A program made the position numbers and the translations under genes. From positions 1 to 64,000 of the forward strand of contig NZ_FMWS01000001.1 in the NCBI RefSeq assembly GCF_900103255.1: a stretch of DNA of 64,000 bases. Reading direction: 5' to 3'. This DNA is from Gilliamella bombi (lineage in GTDB: Bacteria; Pseudomonadota; Gammaproteobacteria; Enterobacterales; Orbaceae). Below, one piece after another: positions 1-9,588 of the stretch. The number at the start of each line of letters is the position of its first letter. Position 1 is the first letter of the stretch. The notes beneath the pieces were generated by a model that had not been told where the DNA came from, made no database searches, and saw only the letters and a list, made by a program, of their open reading frames with translations.

Positions 1-208
1 ATGTTTTATCAGTACTGGTAAAAGTAATCACATAACGCCAAGGCTGGTTTAACGACTCATCACCATCAATATGCAAAACCGAAATCGGCGCGCCCAGCCC
101 GTCAACCGTTAAGGTATAGCGATTATGGCTAACCCCACTCAAACCCGCCATTAAATCGCCAAAACCTTCACCGAGTTGCTCCAGAAGACGATTAAGTTCG
201 TTTGACAT
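1..208 (-). CDS. vgrG: T6SS spike protein VgrG (TssI), N-terminal fragment
   Basis: The minus-strand frame starts at an ATG at 208 behind an AGGAGAA-type ribosome site and stays open to the window edge, so only about 69 residues are visible. They read like the start of VgrG: a short leader, then SHNRYTLTVDGLGAPISVL and a segment with SLNQPWRYVITFTS, the usual first strands of the gp27-like base of the spike. VgrG trimers cap the Hcp tube and carry effectors. The gene lies 20 nt downstream of clpV in the same orientation, so it is probably in the same transcript. Its bases are visibly richer in G and C than clpV or hcp, which is common for exchanged vgrG genes. The C-terminus and any effector domain are outside the window. 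Confidence 0.85.
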   Translation of the reverse strand, partial: MSNELNRLLEQLGEGFGDLMAGLSGVSHNRYTLTVDGLGAPISVLHIDGDESLNQPWRYVITFTSTDKT

Positions 209-228
209 GTTGTTCTCCTATTTATTTT

Positions 229-3051
229 TTACTCTGTACGACTAGCTGTTTCTTTTTCTAATTGTTTTTTATTACTGTCTTTTTCCTCTATTTTTGATAC
301 TTTTGAGGATGCTTTTTTTACCGTTGTTGCCTTTTTAGCTTTTGTTGGCTTAGTTTTACTATTTTTCGTTACCCATTCAAGTACAATGCCATCTGTTTCG
401 CTAAAGTCGAGTTGTAACGTTAGTGATTGATTATTTTGGCTATTATCCTGCTGTAGTAACAAGTTAGAAACTACTGGTAAGATTTGTTGATTTAAAATAC
501 TATCGATATTACGAGCACCTGTATCTGGCAATAAGCAAGCTGAAACTAAAGTATCGTAAAGTTTTTGACCAACATTAAACTCAATTTTGTAATGTTTTTG
601 TAATCGAGAGGCGACTTTATTTAATTTCATTTCAACAATTTTGCGTAGTGCAACATCATCTAATGGTTTATAAATGACAGTTTGAAAACGCGCTAATAAT
701 GCTGGTTGAAAGTGTTCACGTATAATAGGGCGCAATAATTCTTGCTGTGTTGCAATATCAGCATTTGGCATTTCATCAAATAATGCCATTAATTCATCGC
801 TGCCTAGGTTAGAAGTCATTAATATTAAGGTATTACGGAAATCAATTTCACGCCCTTCACCATCTCGCATAAAACCACGATCGAATACTTGATAAAATAG
901 ATTCAATACATCACGATGCGCTTTTTCGACCTCATCCAATAATACAACGCTATATGGGCGTTTACGGACGGCTTCAGTCAATATTCCACCTTGACCATAA
1001 CCCACATATCCTGGTGGTGATCCTTTGAGTTGTGATACGGTATGAGCTTCTTGATACTCTGACATATTAATGGTGATCAAAGATTGTTCGCCACCGAAGA
1101 GTGTATCAGCTAAAGCTAAAGCTGTTTCGGTTTTACCTACACCAGATGGTCCGACTAATAAGAATACTCCCATCGGCGCATCTTCTGAGGTTAGCCCCGT
1201 TTTTGCGGCACGAATCCGTTTAGCGATGTCAAAAAGCGCGTTATCTTGACCAACAACACGTAAACGCAAATCATCTTCTAACATAAGCAAATGGCTTTGT
1301 TCATCTTTTAGTAGGCTTTCTAATGGCACTCCGGTCCAATCGGCAATAATTGAAGAGACAATTCGGCTATCAACATCAAGTGACAATAAAGGTAAATTTT
1401 TTTGTAGTTCACTTAATTTTTGCTGTGTTGCAATCAGTTGCTTTTGAATTTTTTTATCTTGTTTTAGTGTTAATTTTTGTCGTAACTCAATTAGTGTTTC
1501 AACAAGTTTTTTCTCTTTTTCAAATTGTATTTGTTGATTGGTTAATTTTTTTTGTAATTCGCCTAGTTGTAAATCGATTTCCCCCATACGATCTGTTGAT
1601 AGCTGTTCTCCTAATACTACATCAGCTTCTATTGCTTCTTGTTCTATTGTCAATGAGGCAATTTTGGCTTCAAGCAACGTGATTGATTCAGGTATTGTAT
1701 CTAGCCCCATGCGAACCCTTGCTGAAGCTGTGTCAAGCAGATCAACGGCTTTATCTGGCAGTTGACGACCACTGATATAACGTCGAGAAAGCGAAACCGC
1801 TGTTTTAACAGCTTCGTCCAGTATATGTACACCATGGTGTTTTGCGTATCGTGATTTTAAACCACGTAGCATAAGACAGGCTTTCTCGTCATCAGGCTCA
1901 TCAACTTTAACAATTTGAAAACGGCGCTCTAACGCAGCATCTTTTTCAAAATATTGTTTGTATTCAGACCATGTTGTAGCAGCAATTGTACGTAATTCAC
2001 CTCTAGCTAGTGCAGGTTTTAATAAATTTGCTGCATCAGCTCCACCAGCTGAATTGCCTGCACCAATAATGGTGTGCGCCTCATCAATAAACAGTAATAT
2101 TGGGGTCGGTGATTGTTGAACAGCCTCAATCACATTTTTTAATCTTTGTTCAAATTCACCTTTTACGCCAGCACCAGCTTGTAGCAAGCCAAGATCAAGC
2201 ATTAATATGCTAACCTTTTCAAGATTCTTAGGCACGTTGCCTTCTGCAATACGAAGCGCCAATCCTTCAACTAATGCCGTTTTACCTACGCCAGGTTCTC
2301 CCACTAAGATTGGGTTATTTTTGCGACGACGAGATAAAATATCGATCATTTGCCTTATTTCACTATCGCGACCAAATACAGGATCAATTTTACCTGTTTT
2401 CGCTTTTTCGGTAATATCTTCAGTAAATCGACTAAGCGCTGCTTGATAATGTCTTTGTTGCACAGCTTGTTGTTGGTTATTTTTAGTCTCAGCTGTTTGC
2501 GAATCCTGATTAGTATCAATTTTTTGTTGGGATGTACTATCGATATCATTATTTGAATGATAGCTGTATTGATTTACAGGGTTTTCATCTGATGTTTCAT
2601 TTAATTGAGTGCGCATTTTTTGTAATGACACAACCGATAAGCTAAGTAATTGCCATGCATCTTGTGCTTTTAAGCAATGAGGCATCTCTTGTAGCACTTG
2701 TAAAATATGTACTGAACGAATGACATCTTCTTGATCTTCAAGTGAAGCCTTTAACCATGCTGATTGTAATACTGCAATCAACGATGACGATAAACTAGGT
2801 TTTGTATTAATTGTGTGTGGTAAAATGTCTAAATAATTCAATAATCCTTGCCAGACTTTGTCCATATCTAGTTGGTAATGTCTTGCAATAAATGAAATAT
2901 CACCTGCACCTTGTTCTAATAATTTTAATAGCCAATGTTCAAGTGTAATTTCTGGATGTGCTCTCGTTTGACATAATTCTGCCGCAGCTTCAAGTGCTCT
3001 TGCACAATACGGATTGAGTCGCCTTAATAAAACAGAAGGATCGGCAATCAT
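229..3051 (-). CDS. clpV: T6SS sheath-recycling AAA+ ATPase ClpV (TssH)
   Basis: This 940-aa protein disassembles the contracted TssB/TssC sheath in the cytoplasm. An N-terminal Clp-N domain (LNPYCARALEAAAELCQTR) is followed by AAA domain 1 with Walker A GEPGVGKT near residue 250, a coiled middle region, AAA domain 2 with GPSGVGKT near residue 632, and a C-terminal small domain with LLPDTGARNIDSIL. The start chosen is ATG at 3051 (MIADPSVLLRR), with AAAGGA just upstream; an in-frame ATG 26 codons earlier would add an atypical extension. Between AAA domain 1 and the N-domain there is a Gln/Asn-rich linker. The last 45 or so residues form a Lys/Ser/Thr-rich tail that is not part of the ClpV core. 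It follows hcp by 77 nt. Confidence 0.95.
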   Translation of the reverse strand: MIADPSVLLRRLNPYCARALEAAAELCQTRAHPEITLEHWLLKLLEQGAGDISFIARHYQLDMDKVWQGLLNYLDILPHTINTKPSLSSSLIAVLQSAWLKASLEDQEDVIRSVHILQVLQEMPHCLKAQDAWQLLSLSVVSLQKMRTQLNETSDENPVNQYSYHSNNDIDSTSQQKIDTNQDSQTAETKNNQQQAVQQRHYQAALSRFTEDITEKAKTGKIDPVFGRDSEIRQMIDILSRRRKNNPILVGEPGVGKTALVEGLALRIAEGNVPKNLEKVSILMLDLGLLQAGAGVKGEFEQRLKNVIEAVQQSPTPILLFIDEAHTIIGAGNSAGGADAANLLKPALARGELRTIAATTWSEYKQYFEKDAALERRFQIVKVDEPDDEKACLMLRGLKSRYAKHHGVHILDEAVKTAVSLSRRYISGRQLPDKAVDLLDTASARVRMGLDTIPESITLLEAKIASLTIEQEAIEADVVLGEQLSTDRMGEIDLQLGELQKKLTNQQIQFEKEKKLVETLIELRQKLTLKQDKKIQKQLIATQQKLSELQKNLPLLSLDVDSRIVSSIIADWTGVPLESLLKDEQSHLLMLEDDLRLRVVGQDNALFDIAKRIRAAKTGLTSEDAPMGVFLLVGPSGVGKTETALALADTLFGGEQSLITINMSEYQEAHTVSQLKGSPPGYVGYGQGGILTEAVRKRPYSVVLLDEVEKAHRDVLNLFYQVFDRGFMRDGEGREIDFRNTLILMTSNLGSDELMALFDEMPNADIATQQELLRPIIREHFQPALLARFQTVIYKPLDDVALRKIVEMKLNKVASRLQKHYKIEFNVGQKLYDTLVSACLLPDTGARNIDSILNQQILPVVSNLLLQQDNSQNNQSLTLQLDFSETDGIVLEWVTKNSKTKPTKAKKATTVKKASSKVSKIEEKDSNKKQLEKETASRTE

Positions 3052-3128
3052 TACTATTCCTTTCGTTATGTTATTGTTTATAAAAAAATGTTGATTCTGC
3101 CGTAATGACAGAATCAACAAAAACCACA

Positions 3129-3617
3129 TTAGGCTCTACTTTCAACCCAGCTATCTGAGTGAATGATGTTGCCATCTTTATAAGTCCAAGTGATTTTTTC
3201 GTAACGTAATTCAATACGCTCTAAGTGATTGTATTGTTCTTTTGTTGGATCTTTAATGTTGTGCATTTCAGGTTTAATAGAAACAATTTTTACGTTATCC
3301 ATTAATGTGTTGAAATATTCAATTTCCTGACCTGCATCATTAATTTTGTACCATTTGATTTCAACAGACTTTAAGTTTTGGCCTGTAGTTACAGCTTTGT
3401 AAAGATAAGGTGATGAAGCATCAACTTCTTTAACAAATTCAAGTGCTTTATGAACGCGAGTTCCGGTTAATTTACCTGTATTACCATCGGTTGGAATGTA
3501 GACTTTGTGATCAAATTCAACCACTTCAACACTACCTTCACGTCCTACTACAGTTACAGAACCTTTAATTTCTGCACCACCATCGTCTTTTAAAAACATA
3601 TACGCTGGAACTGCCAT
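3129..3617 (-). CDS. hcp: T6SS inner-tube protein Hcp (TssD)
   Basis: The 162-aa protein has the Hcp beta-barrel pattern: MAVPAYMFLKDDGGAEIKGS at the start, VEFDHKVYIPTD, GTRVHKALEFVKEVDASSPYL, and KSVEIKWYKINDAGQEIEYF, ending with a strand containing ERIELRYEKITWTYKDG. Hcp hexamers stack into the tube that is pushed out by sheath contraction and also chaperone some effectors. Length is normal for the family. A clear AAAGGAG ribosome site precedes the ATG at 3617. It sits 36 nt after the OmpA-like gene and before clpV, as in many T6SS clusters. Confidence 0.95.
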   Translation of the reverse strand: MAVPAYMFLKDDGGAEIKGSVTVVGREGSVEVVEFDHKVYIPTDGNTGKLTGTRVHKALEFVKEVDASSPYLYKAVTTGQNLKSVEIKWYKINDAGQEIEYFNTLMDNVKIVSIKPEMHNIKDPTKEQYNHLERIELRYEKITWTYKDGNIIHSDSWVESRA

Positions 3618-3653
3618 TGTTTTTACTCCTTTTTTGATTATTATTAAACACTC

Positions 3654-5414
3654 TTAGTTTTCATTTGCCAAAATACAATTTGACATTTGAGGAACTAAGC
3701 TAATTTCTACTCGCCGGTTTTGTGCTCGACCTTCCAGAGTGTCGTTACTAACTAGCGGTTTTTTTGCTCCATACCCTTGTATTGCAAAACAGGTTTCAGG
3801 GATATCACTAGCTTTTATAATCCAGTTTCGTACTGCTGTTGCACGCTCAAATGATAATTGAATATTTTTATTTTCATCACCAGTGGAGTCAGTATGCCCT
3901 GCAACTAAAATAAGCCACCCTGTTCCGTGGTTAGCATTTATTTGTTTTTTCATTTCAACTAATGCATTGACTAATATTTTGGTTGAATCTGATTTTAAGC
4001 TTGATTGGCCACTTTCAAATAATGCTAAACTATCTAGGCGAATCACGGATGGTACTTCTTTCATGATAACTTTTTCTTCTTTAATAATAATTTTTTCTGG
4101 TTCTGGTGGTTTAGCAACATAATCACTCATAGAGACATTTAAAGGCTCAAGTAATTGTTGTCCATGATAAAGTCCCATACCTAAACGAACAGGTTCCCCT
4201 TGAGCTAAATATTGATTTAACATTGCTCTATCGTCTTTAAGTAACTCAAGTGCTTGTCGCTTTTCTTCATAACTGTCCATCGAAATTAAATGGTAATGTC
4301 GAATATCATTTTGTATTTGATCTGAAAGTTTAATATTGTTCCAAAAAGATGCGCCTAAGCATCCCATAATAAATATGGACGTGATTGTAATTAATCCACA
4401 GACCATCGTGGCAATAGGCGAAAATGGGTAAGCTATTGGCATAAATTTAATTAAGGAATCGGGCGGACTTACATTATCTTCAATTTTATGGTTATTTGGC
4501 AGTGGTAAAGTCGTGATACTTTCCCATTGTTTTTGCATAATATTGTTATTTACAATAGATTGATTTATAGGATAAATCGCTATCCCCGTTGGCTTACATT
4601 TTGCTATAGGCTGTTTTGGATCAATTAATGTTGATAATACGATTTGTTCAATCCAAGATTGTGTTTCGTTTAGCAATGGTCTTAATCGTAATCGTCTTTC
4701 TCGTTCGCTTGAAGGCGTTTTAATATCATTAACCCAATTGTTTAGAGGCGATAAATAACGATCAAGCAGAAATAATTTGTGATCGACTAATTGAAACCAG
4801 TAAACAGGTAATGGATTTTGTTCATCATAAATTAAATTATTTAGACCAATATGTGTCGATAAGTAAACAGGCAGTTGATATTTTGCAATGCGACATGTAT
4901 CTGCCCATGATTGACGAAATGCTTGTAATTTAGCAATGAATAACCCTTGTTTATCCTCAAGTTCAGGCGTTAAAGCAAGAAATATGCCTACTCGCCCTAT
5001 CATATCTGGCCATTTTGAAATTAATGAATCATAAACGATAGGTAAATGAGAATATTCTTCAACATAAATCCATACCGCTTCGGATGAAACAACAATATTC
5101 GATTCTGCTATGGATAGATCTTCTGGAAAAAAGTCTTTTGCTGCACTACCAGTTACCAATAAGATAGGTAATCGATAACGTTGCCTTGCTGGTAATAAAT
5201 CAAGCTTTTGGGTTAAAAAGTCAATATTTGTTGTTGATAAAGCAAGCAGCCGCCGATAGCGTTGCATTCGCCATAGCAACCCACCTGCAATAACTAAAAC
5301 TAAAATCGTACCAATAATTTTCCAACCGACTGTTATTGGTAAAAATACAAATAGTAACAATAAGCTTAATATAGCAGCATAAATGATTTGAATTCGTTTA
5401 GGGTAATCGCTCAT
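3654..5414 (-). CDS. T6SS-associated OmpA-family membrane protein
   Basis: The 586-aa protein has two adjacent hydrophobic segments at residues about 10-50, a long soluble middle part, another membrane segment near residue 340 (CGLITITSIFIMGCLG), and a C-terminal OmpA/MotB peptidoglycan-binding domain from about 460, with SLALFESGQSSLKSDS, LVAGHTDSTGD and the typical ending YGAKKPLVSND followed by GRAQNRRVEISL. Such proteins are encoded next to TssL in some T6SS clusters and probably anchor the membrane complex to the cell wall. The N-terminal part is reminiscent of TssM-type membrane proteins, but no TssM GTPase motifs are evident, so it is not called tssM. It is 10 nt downstream of tssL and 36 nt upstream of hcp. 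Confidence 0.8.
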   Translation of the reverse strand: MSDYPKRIQIIYAAILSLLLLFVFLPITVGWKIIGTILVLVIAGGLLWRMQRYRRLLALSTTNIDFLTQKLDLLPARQRYRLPILLVTGSAAKDFFPEDLSIAESNIVVSSEAVWIYVEEYSHLPIVYDSLISKWPDMIGRVGIFLALTPELEDKQGLFIAKLQAFRQSWADTCRIAKYQLPVYLSTHIGLNNLIYDEQNPLPVYWFQLVDHKLFLLDRYLSPLNNWVNDIKTPSSERERRLRLRPLLNETQSWIEQIVLSTLIDPKQPIAKCKPTGIAIYPINQSIVNNNIMQKQWESITTLPLPNNHKIEDNVSPPDSLIKFMPIAYPFSPIATMVCGLITITSIFIMGCLGASFWNNIKLSDQIQNDIRHYHLISMDSYEEKRQALELLKDDRAMLNQYLAQGEPVRLGMGLYHGQQLLEPLNVSMSDYVAKPPEPEKIIIKEEKVIMKEVPSVIRLDSLALFESGQSSLKSDSTKILVNALVEMKKQINANHGTGWLILVAGHTDSTGDENKNIQLSFERATAVRNWIIKASDIPETCFAIQGYGAKKPLVSNDTLEGRAQNRRVEISLVPQMSNCILANEN

Positions 5415-5424
5415 AAATTCCCCT

Positions 5425-6090
5425 TTAACCTACAATTTTTTTAATCAACGTATCAAGTCGATAATCTAATAAAAAGTAAAGAACAATAACCAACAAAACG
5501 GATAACGCAGTACAAGATAACAGCATCGTTTTGCGTCCTAAATAACGATAAGTTTTGGTTTGTTCAATAATAGGATGAGCTTGTTCTGGCTCGTACTCTC
5601 GTACAGCTTCACGCAGGGCTAAAACCAAGTGTTCCCTTTCCATTTGAGGTTTATCTAGATAGCACCCTTGAAAGCCAAGCCCAAGCACTCTGTCAAAGCA
5701 ACTTAATACTAATGGATCTTTTTTATCTGCTTTTAAGCGTCCGCGAATTTTTTCAAATAAATCATAACCAGCATTATGTGTATTAAAAAAGATGACTTGT
5801 AATGGTGCGCCTAACCACTCATCATAATCTTGTTTTTCGGGTTTATCACGATGGCGAAGTAATACTGTTTCATCTAATAATGCACATAGGGCATAACTTA
5901 TATCATCAATCACATCTTGACTATATTGTGCCTTATATAACGTATCACGAACGGTCGTCACTTGCTGTTTACAAAGTTCATATAATTTATGTCCTGATGG
6001 AATATCCGCTTTCGCTTTTAATTGGACAACAACTAATATTGAATCTCGTAATAATTCATCAATGACTATTGTTTGTGGTTCTATACTCAT
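5425..6090 (-). CDS. tssL: T6SS membrane complex protein TssL (DotU/IcmH family)
   Basis: The 221-aa protein matches the DotU/IcmH family: an all-helical cytoplasmic domain with LLRDSILVVVQLKAKADIPS, YALCALLDETVLLRHRDKP and HNAGYDLFEKIRG, the conserved FQGCYLDKP stretch, and a single C-terminal membrane segment (residues about 193-211, LLSCTALSVLLVIVLYFLL). TssL works with TssM and TssJ to dock the baseplate to the inner membrane. There is no fused peptidoglycan-binding domain; that function appears to be supplied by the OmpA-like protein encoded 10 nt downstream. tssK ends 10 nt upstream, which suggests one operon. Confidence 0.93.
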   Translation of the reverse strand: MSIEPQTIVIDELLRDSILVVVQLKAKADIPSGHKLYELCKQQVTTVRDTLYKAQYSQDVIDDISYALCALLDETVLLRHRDKPEKQDYDEWLGAPLQVIFFNTHNAGYDLFEKIRGRLKADKKDPLVLSCFDRVLGLGFQGCYLDKPQMEREHLVLALREAVREYEPEQAHPIIEQTKTYRYLGRKTMLLSCTALSVLLVIVLYFLLDYRLDTLIKKIVG

Positions 6091-6100
6091 AATCTTGACC

Positions 6101-7453
6101 CTATGATCGCAAAACTGCGAAAAGTTCTAGTGAAATATCTGGCATTGCTCTTGGCACATAAAACTCACAACAGCGAGTTTGCAACATATTTTTTGCTGCA
6201 ATATGCGATAGATCTAGTGCAAAATATTGATTTTCTAAACGCATAGGTATTGCCGCCGGAACATGGCTAAGCGCTTTTATTGGTATACCCGATAATGCTG
6301 AATGTATAATTTGCCTTACATCATCTGGTGCACCAGCTTTACATAATATTGGAAACTGAGACTGTAATTGATGTCCAGGCAGACTTGAACGTACAGAGAG
6401 ATAAAAATCAGCATCTTCAACAAGACGAGAATCGTTTAAGCGACCTGTCCATAATGTATCTTTATTATGGACTAAATCAATTTTAATCACTCGAGATGGT
6501 AAGCTTTCTTCTAATAAATTACGCACTAATCCAAATAATGGTGGGAAAACTTCATTAAGGTTGGTGTGTTGATAAGCTGGAATTTTATCAACATCATTTG
6601 CTAATGAAAACGTTAACAATGCACCTGTTAATGCCGTTAATGTTTGGTAAAGGTTTTCTGGGTGAATAGTTGGATTATCACGTAAAAATTTAAGTTGAGG
6701 CTCAAATGTGTTTAGTGCATTTAAAAGCCAAAACAGGGATACATCAGCTATTGCAAATTCAGCCATTTGTTCGTTACGTTCATGTCTCATGCCCATTAAA
6801 CGTTGACGTTTAGCCTGTATTTGGATACATAATAGTTCTAACTCTTTTATTAATGTTCCACTTTGAGTGAATAAATTAATTAGTGGAGGAAGATATTCAA
6901 AATCAAGTACAAAACGACCATTTAGATCTCGCTTAAGGCATGCAATTGGGCATGTTAAATAATCACTATGATCTTCAAAATCAAATAAAAAAGTTAACGC
7001 ATAACGCTCAACAGCGATTGTTTCAGCATTTTGTCCAAATAGATCTACCACTTCTACCCATTCTTGTCGATAGCGAAGTGGTCTTTCAAGTTGTTGATTG
7101 TCTTGTAGACAGTTACCCCCATTAGCTTGTAGCAATGGTATTCCAATAAATACAATGACTTCTTCACGCTCAGGTGGAACATCCGTATTTAGTGTTCTAG
7201 CTTCGGGTAATTTATCAGCAGCATCAGTATTAATCAGCACTCCATCACGAAAGCGAATACTAATAGATTCTGCCTGCAAGCGATCGATTGTCAGTGCTTG
7301 CGTATCTATGACTAATTTTTCAATACCCCATGGGTTAGCTACTGCCATAGCTGCTAACTTTTGAGAGGAAAACTGTTGCCATAACGCCTGTTGCTGAAAT
7401 TGTTGAGGTGTCAAAAAGACACCTTCATTCCATAAAGGACGAAAAATTTTCAT
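6101..7453 (-). CDS. tssK: T6SS baseplate protein TssK (ImpJ/VasE)
   Basis: The 450-aa protein starts MKIFRPLWNEGVFLTPQQFQ, the family's characteristic N-terminus, and contains YRQEWVEVVDLFGQN and the C-terminal receptor part DISLELFAVLRS. TssK trimers link the baseplate wedges to the TssM/TssL membrane complex. ATG at 7453 has AGGA only 3 nt away, with GGTGG further up. A GTG four codons upstream (7465) is an alternative start; the family N-terminus favours 7453. It lies between tssC (27 nt upstream) and tssL (10 nt downstream). Confidence 0.92.
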   Translation of the reverse strand: MKIFRPLWNEGVFLTPQQFQQQALWQQFSSQKLAAMAVANPWGIEKLVIDTQALTIDRLQAESISIRFRDGVLINTDAADKLPEARTLNTDVPPEREEVIVFIGIPLLQANGGNCLQDNQQLERPLRYRQEWVEVVDLFGQNAETIAVERYALTFLFDFEDHSDYLTCPIACLKRDLNGRFVLDFEYLPPLINLFTQSGTLIKELELLCIQIQAKRQRLMGMRHERNEQMAEFAIADVSLFWLLNALNTFEPQLKFLRDNPTIHPENLYQTLTALTGALLTFSLANDVDKIPAYQHTNLNEVFPPLFGLVRNLLEESLPSRVIKIDLVHNKDTLWTGRLNDSRLVEDADFYLSVRSSLPGHQLQSQFPILCKAGAPDDVRQIIHSALSGIPIKALSHVPAAIPMRLENQYFALDLSHIAAKNMLQTRCCEFYVPRAMPDISLELFAVLRS

Positions 7454-7480
7454 GAATCCTACCACCCAGATTGTTTGATA

Positions 7481-9013
7481 TTAAGCTTTAGCTTTTGGCA
7501 TTTGTGATACCATCGATAAATTAATATCCATTCCTTCAACTTGGAAATGTGGGATTAAAAATGTTTTAACACGGAAGAATCCTGGGTTATCCTCAATATC
7601 TTCAACAATAACTTTTGCTTCTCGTAATGGATGAGATGCTTGAACTTCGTCACTAGGATCGGTCATTTCAGTCACAAGGTTACTAATCCATTTATTTAAC
7701 TCAAGTTCAAGAACTCGACGATCTTTTGTTGTTCCAATATTTTCTCGCTGAATCACTTTTAAATAATGAGCAATACGTGATAATAAGAAAATATATGGTA
7801 AGCGTGCATTAATACGGCTATTTGCTGTTGCTTCTTTTGTATCATATAGCGCTGGTTTTTGTGCCGAATTTGCAGAGAAGAAACAAGCATAATCTCTATT
7901 TTTATAGAAAGAGAGCGGTATAAAACCTAAATTAGCAAATTCAAATTCACGTGTTTCTGGGATAAGAACTTCAGTTGGGATCTTAACTTGGTTTCCTGTA
8001 CCTAAATCGTAAAGATGGATAGGTAAATCTTCGACAAGTCCTCCAGCTTGTGGACCTCGAATTTGTACACACCAACCATTACGAATAAAACTTTGTACCA
8101 TGTTAGCAGCAAAAGCATACGAAGCGTTAGCCCATAAATAACGACTATGTTCAATGCCTTTAACATCTTCAATATAGTTAAAACTACGGACAGGTACTGT
8201 ATCAGGACCATAAGGTAAACGAGCTAATACTCTTGGTAATGTTAAGCCAACATAACGTGAATCATCCGTTTCGCGGAAACTGTTCCATTTTGTATATTCA
8301 GCTCGATCAAAATAATTTGCAATGTCTTTAATTGCAGCAACTTCTTCCATGGTTTCTTTACCAAAGAATTTTGGACCGACAGAACCAACAAATGGCATAT
8401 GTGCCGCAGCTGCAACTTTTGAAATATTACGTAATAAAGCAATATCTTGTGGACCTCGATCAAACTCATAATTCGAGATAGTTACACCTATAGGTTCTCC
8501 ACCTGGTGTATCATATTCTTGAATATAAGTATGACGATAAAACCCTGTTTGTATGATTTCTGGGGCATCTTCAAAATCTTGGCGAAGATCTTCTTTTGAA
8601 GCATCTAATAATTCAATTTTTACGTTGCGTCGGAAATCAGTACGATCCACTAAAAATTTTAAACCACGCCATGTCGCTTCAATTTCTTGGAACGTTTCGT
8701 TATGCATAATTGCATCTAATTGTCGGCTCAGTTTTTGGTCGATTTGGCTAATATGGTAATCTAATAAATGTTTGTCTAATTTTTCAACTTTTTGAGATGA
8801 GCCTTGAATCAATTTGAGTAAAATATCAACAGCCATCGTGACACGTTCATCTTGTGAGGACTCAAATAATACATCATTATCTTCGTATTTATCGATCTCA
8901 CCAGCTTTTTGGATTGGATTTAAATTTATTTTATTAAATAAAGATTGGTAAACACTACCATTATCTTCTAAAACGGATTGGTTAACACTTTTTTGTTCTG
9001 TTTTTTCGTTCAT
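7481..9013 (-). CDS. tssC: T6SS contractile sheath large subunit TssC (VipB)
   Basis: The 510-aa protein carries the TssC signatures: IEATWRGLKFLVDRTDFRRN, YEFDRGPQDIALLRNISKVA, GLTLPRVLARLPYGPDT, and near the end VKTFLIPHFQVEGMDINLSM. It forms the contractile sheath with TssB around the Hcp tube. The N-terminal 50 residues are variable, as usual. The gene is 74 nt downstream of tssB, a slightly longer gap than elsewhere in the cluster, and 27 nt before tssK. The length fits the family (about 490-510 aa). Confidence 0.96.
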   Translation of the reverse strand: MNEKTEQKSVNQSVLEDNGSVYQSLFNKINLNPIQKAGEIDKYEDNDVLFESSQDERVTMAVDILLKLIQGSSQKVEKLDKHLLDYHISQIDQKLSRQLDAIMHNETFQEIEATWRGLKFLVDRTDFRRNVKIELLDASKEDLRQDFEDAPEIIQTGFYRHTYIQEYDTPGGEPIGVTISNYEFDRGPQDIALLRNISKVAAAAHMPFVGSVGPKFFGKETMEEVAAIKDIANYFDRAEYTKWNSFRETDDSRYVGLTLPRVLARLPYGPDTVPVRSFNYIEDVKGIEHSRYLWANASYAFAANMVQSFIRNGWCVQIRGPQAGGLVEDLPIHLYDLGTGNQVKIPTEVLIPETREFEFANLGFIPLSFYKNRDYACFFSANSAQKPALYDTKEATANSRINARLPYIFLLSRIAHYLKVIQRENIGTTKDRRVLELELNKWISNLVTEMTDPSDEVQASHPLREAKVIVEDIEDNPGFFRVKTFLIPHFQVEGMDINLSMVSQMPKAKA

Positions 9014-9087
9014 TGCTTTTTTCCTTATTGTTCATCAATAACGATATAATTTATTTCGAAAGTAACTAGATAATTTATTAAAAACAT

Positions 9088-9588
9088 TTATTTTGTGTTT
9101 TTAGATACAATTGATTCTAATTCTGCACGAAGCTCATCAGATAATTGTTCATCTTTAACAATTTTCTCTAGTTCGTAACGAAATGTAGCGTTGTCTAGTA
9201 AGTTAGATTTCAAATCTCTTAATAAATTACGCATAGCAAGCAAAGAACGAAGCTGAGGAATGTTTCTTGCAACTTGTTCAGGTTTAAAATCATTCATTGA
9301 TTCAAAGGCAAGTTCTACACTAATATCGCTACCATCATCTGCAAGAGTATTTGGTACATTAATTTTGGCAGAAGGTCTAAATTCTTTTAATACTGCATCA
9401 AAATTATTTTTATTAATGGATACTTTTTCTTTTTCTGAAAGTGGACGTTTGTCTTTACCACGACCATAATCACCAATAGATAAAATTTTTAAAGGTAACT
9501 CAACTTTCTTTTGAGCCCCACCAGTATGAAGATCTAGTTGAATATTAACACGAGCAGGAGGTACTTCGTTTTGATAGCTATTTGACAT
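9088..9588 (-). CDS. tssB: T6SS contractile sheath small subunit TssB (VipA)
   Basis: The 166-aa protein contains PPARVNIQLDLHTGG, LPLKILSIGDYGRGKDKRPL and MNDFKPEQVARNIPQLRSLL, all typical of TssB. ATG at 9588 is taken as the start because AAGGAA lies 8 nt upstream and the family begins at this point; an ATG seven codons earlier is possible. It is the first gene of the minus-strand T6SS transcript, so the operon promoter should lie in the 600-bp AT-rich gap upstream. Confidence 0.95.
   Translation of the reverse strand: MSNSYQNEVPPARVNIQLDLHTGGAQKKVELPLKILSIGDYGRGKDKRPLSEKEKVSINKNNFDAVLKEFRPSAKINVPNTLADDGSDISVELAFESMNDFKPEQVARNIPQLRSLLAMRNLLRDLKSNLLDNATFRYELEKIVKDEQLSDELRAELESIVSKNTK

Noticed and set aside
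1350-2556. Plus-strand and out-of-frame open frames inside clpV
   Set aside because: They are shadows of the well-conserved clpV reading frame, with low-complexity translations.
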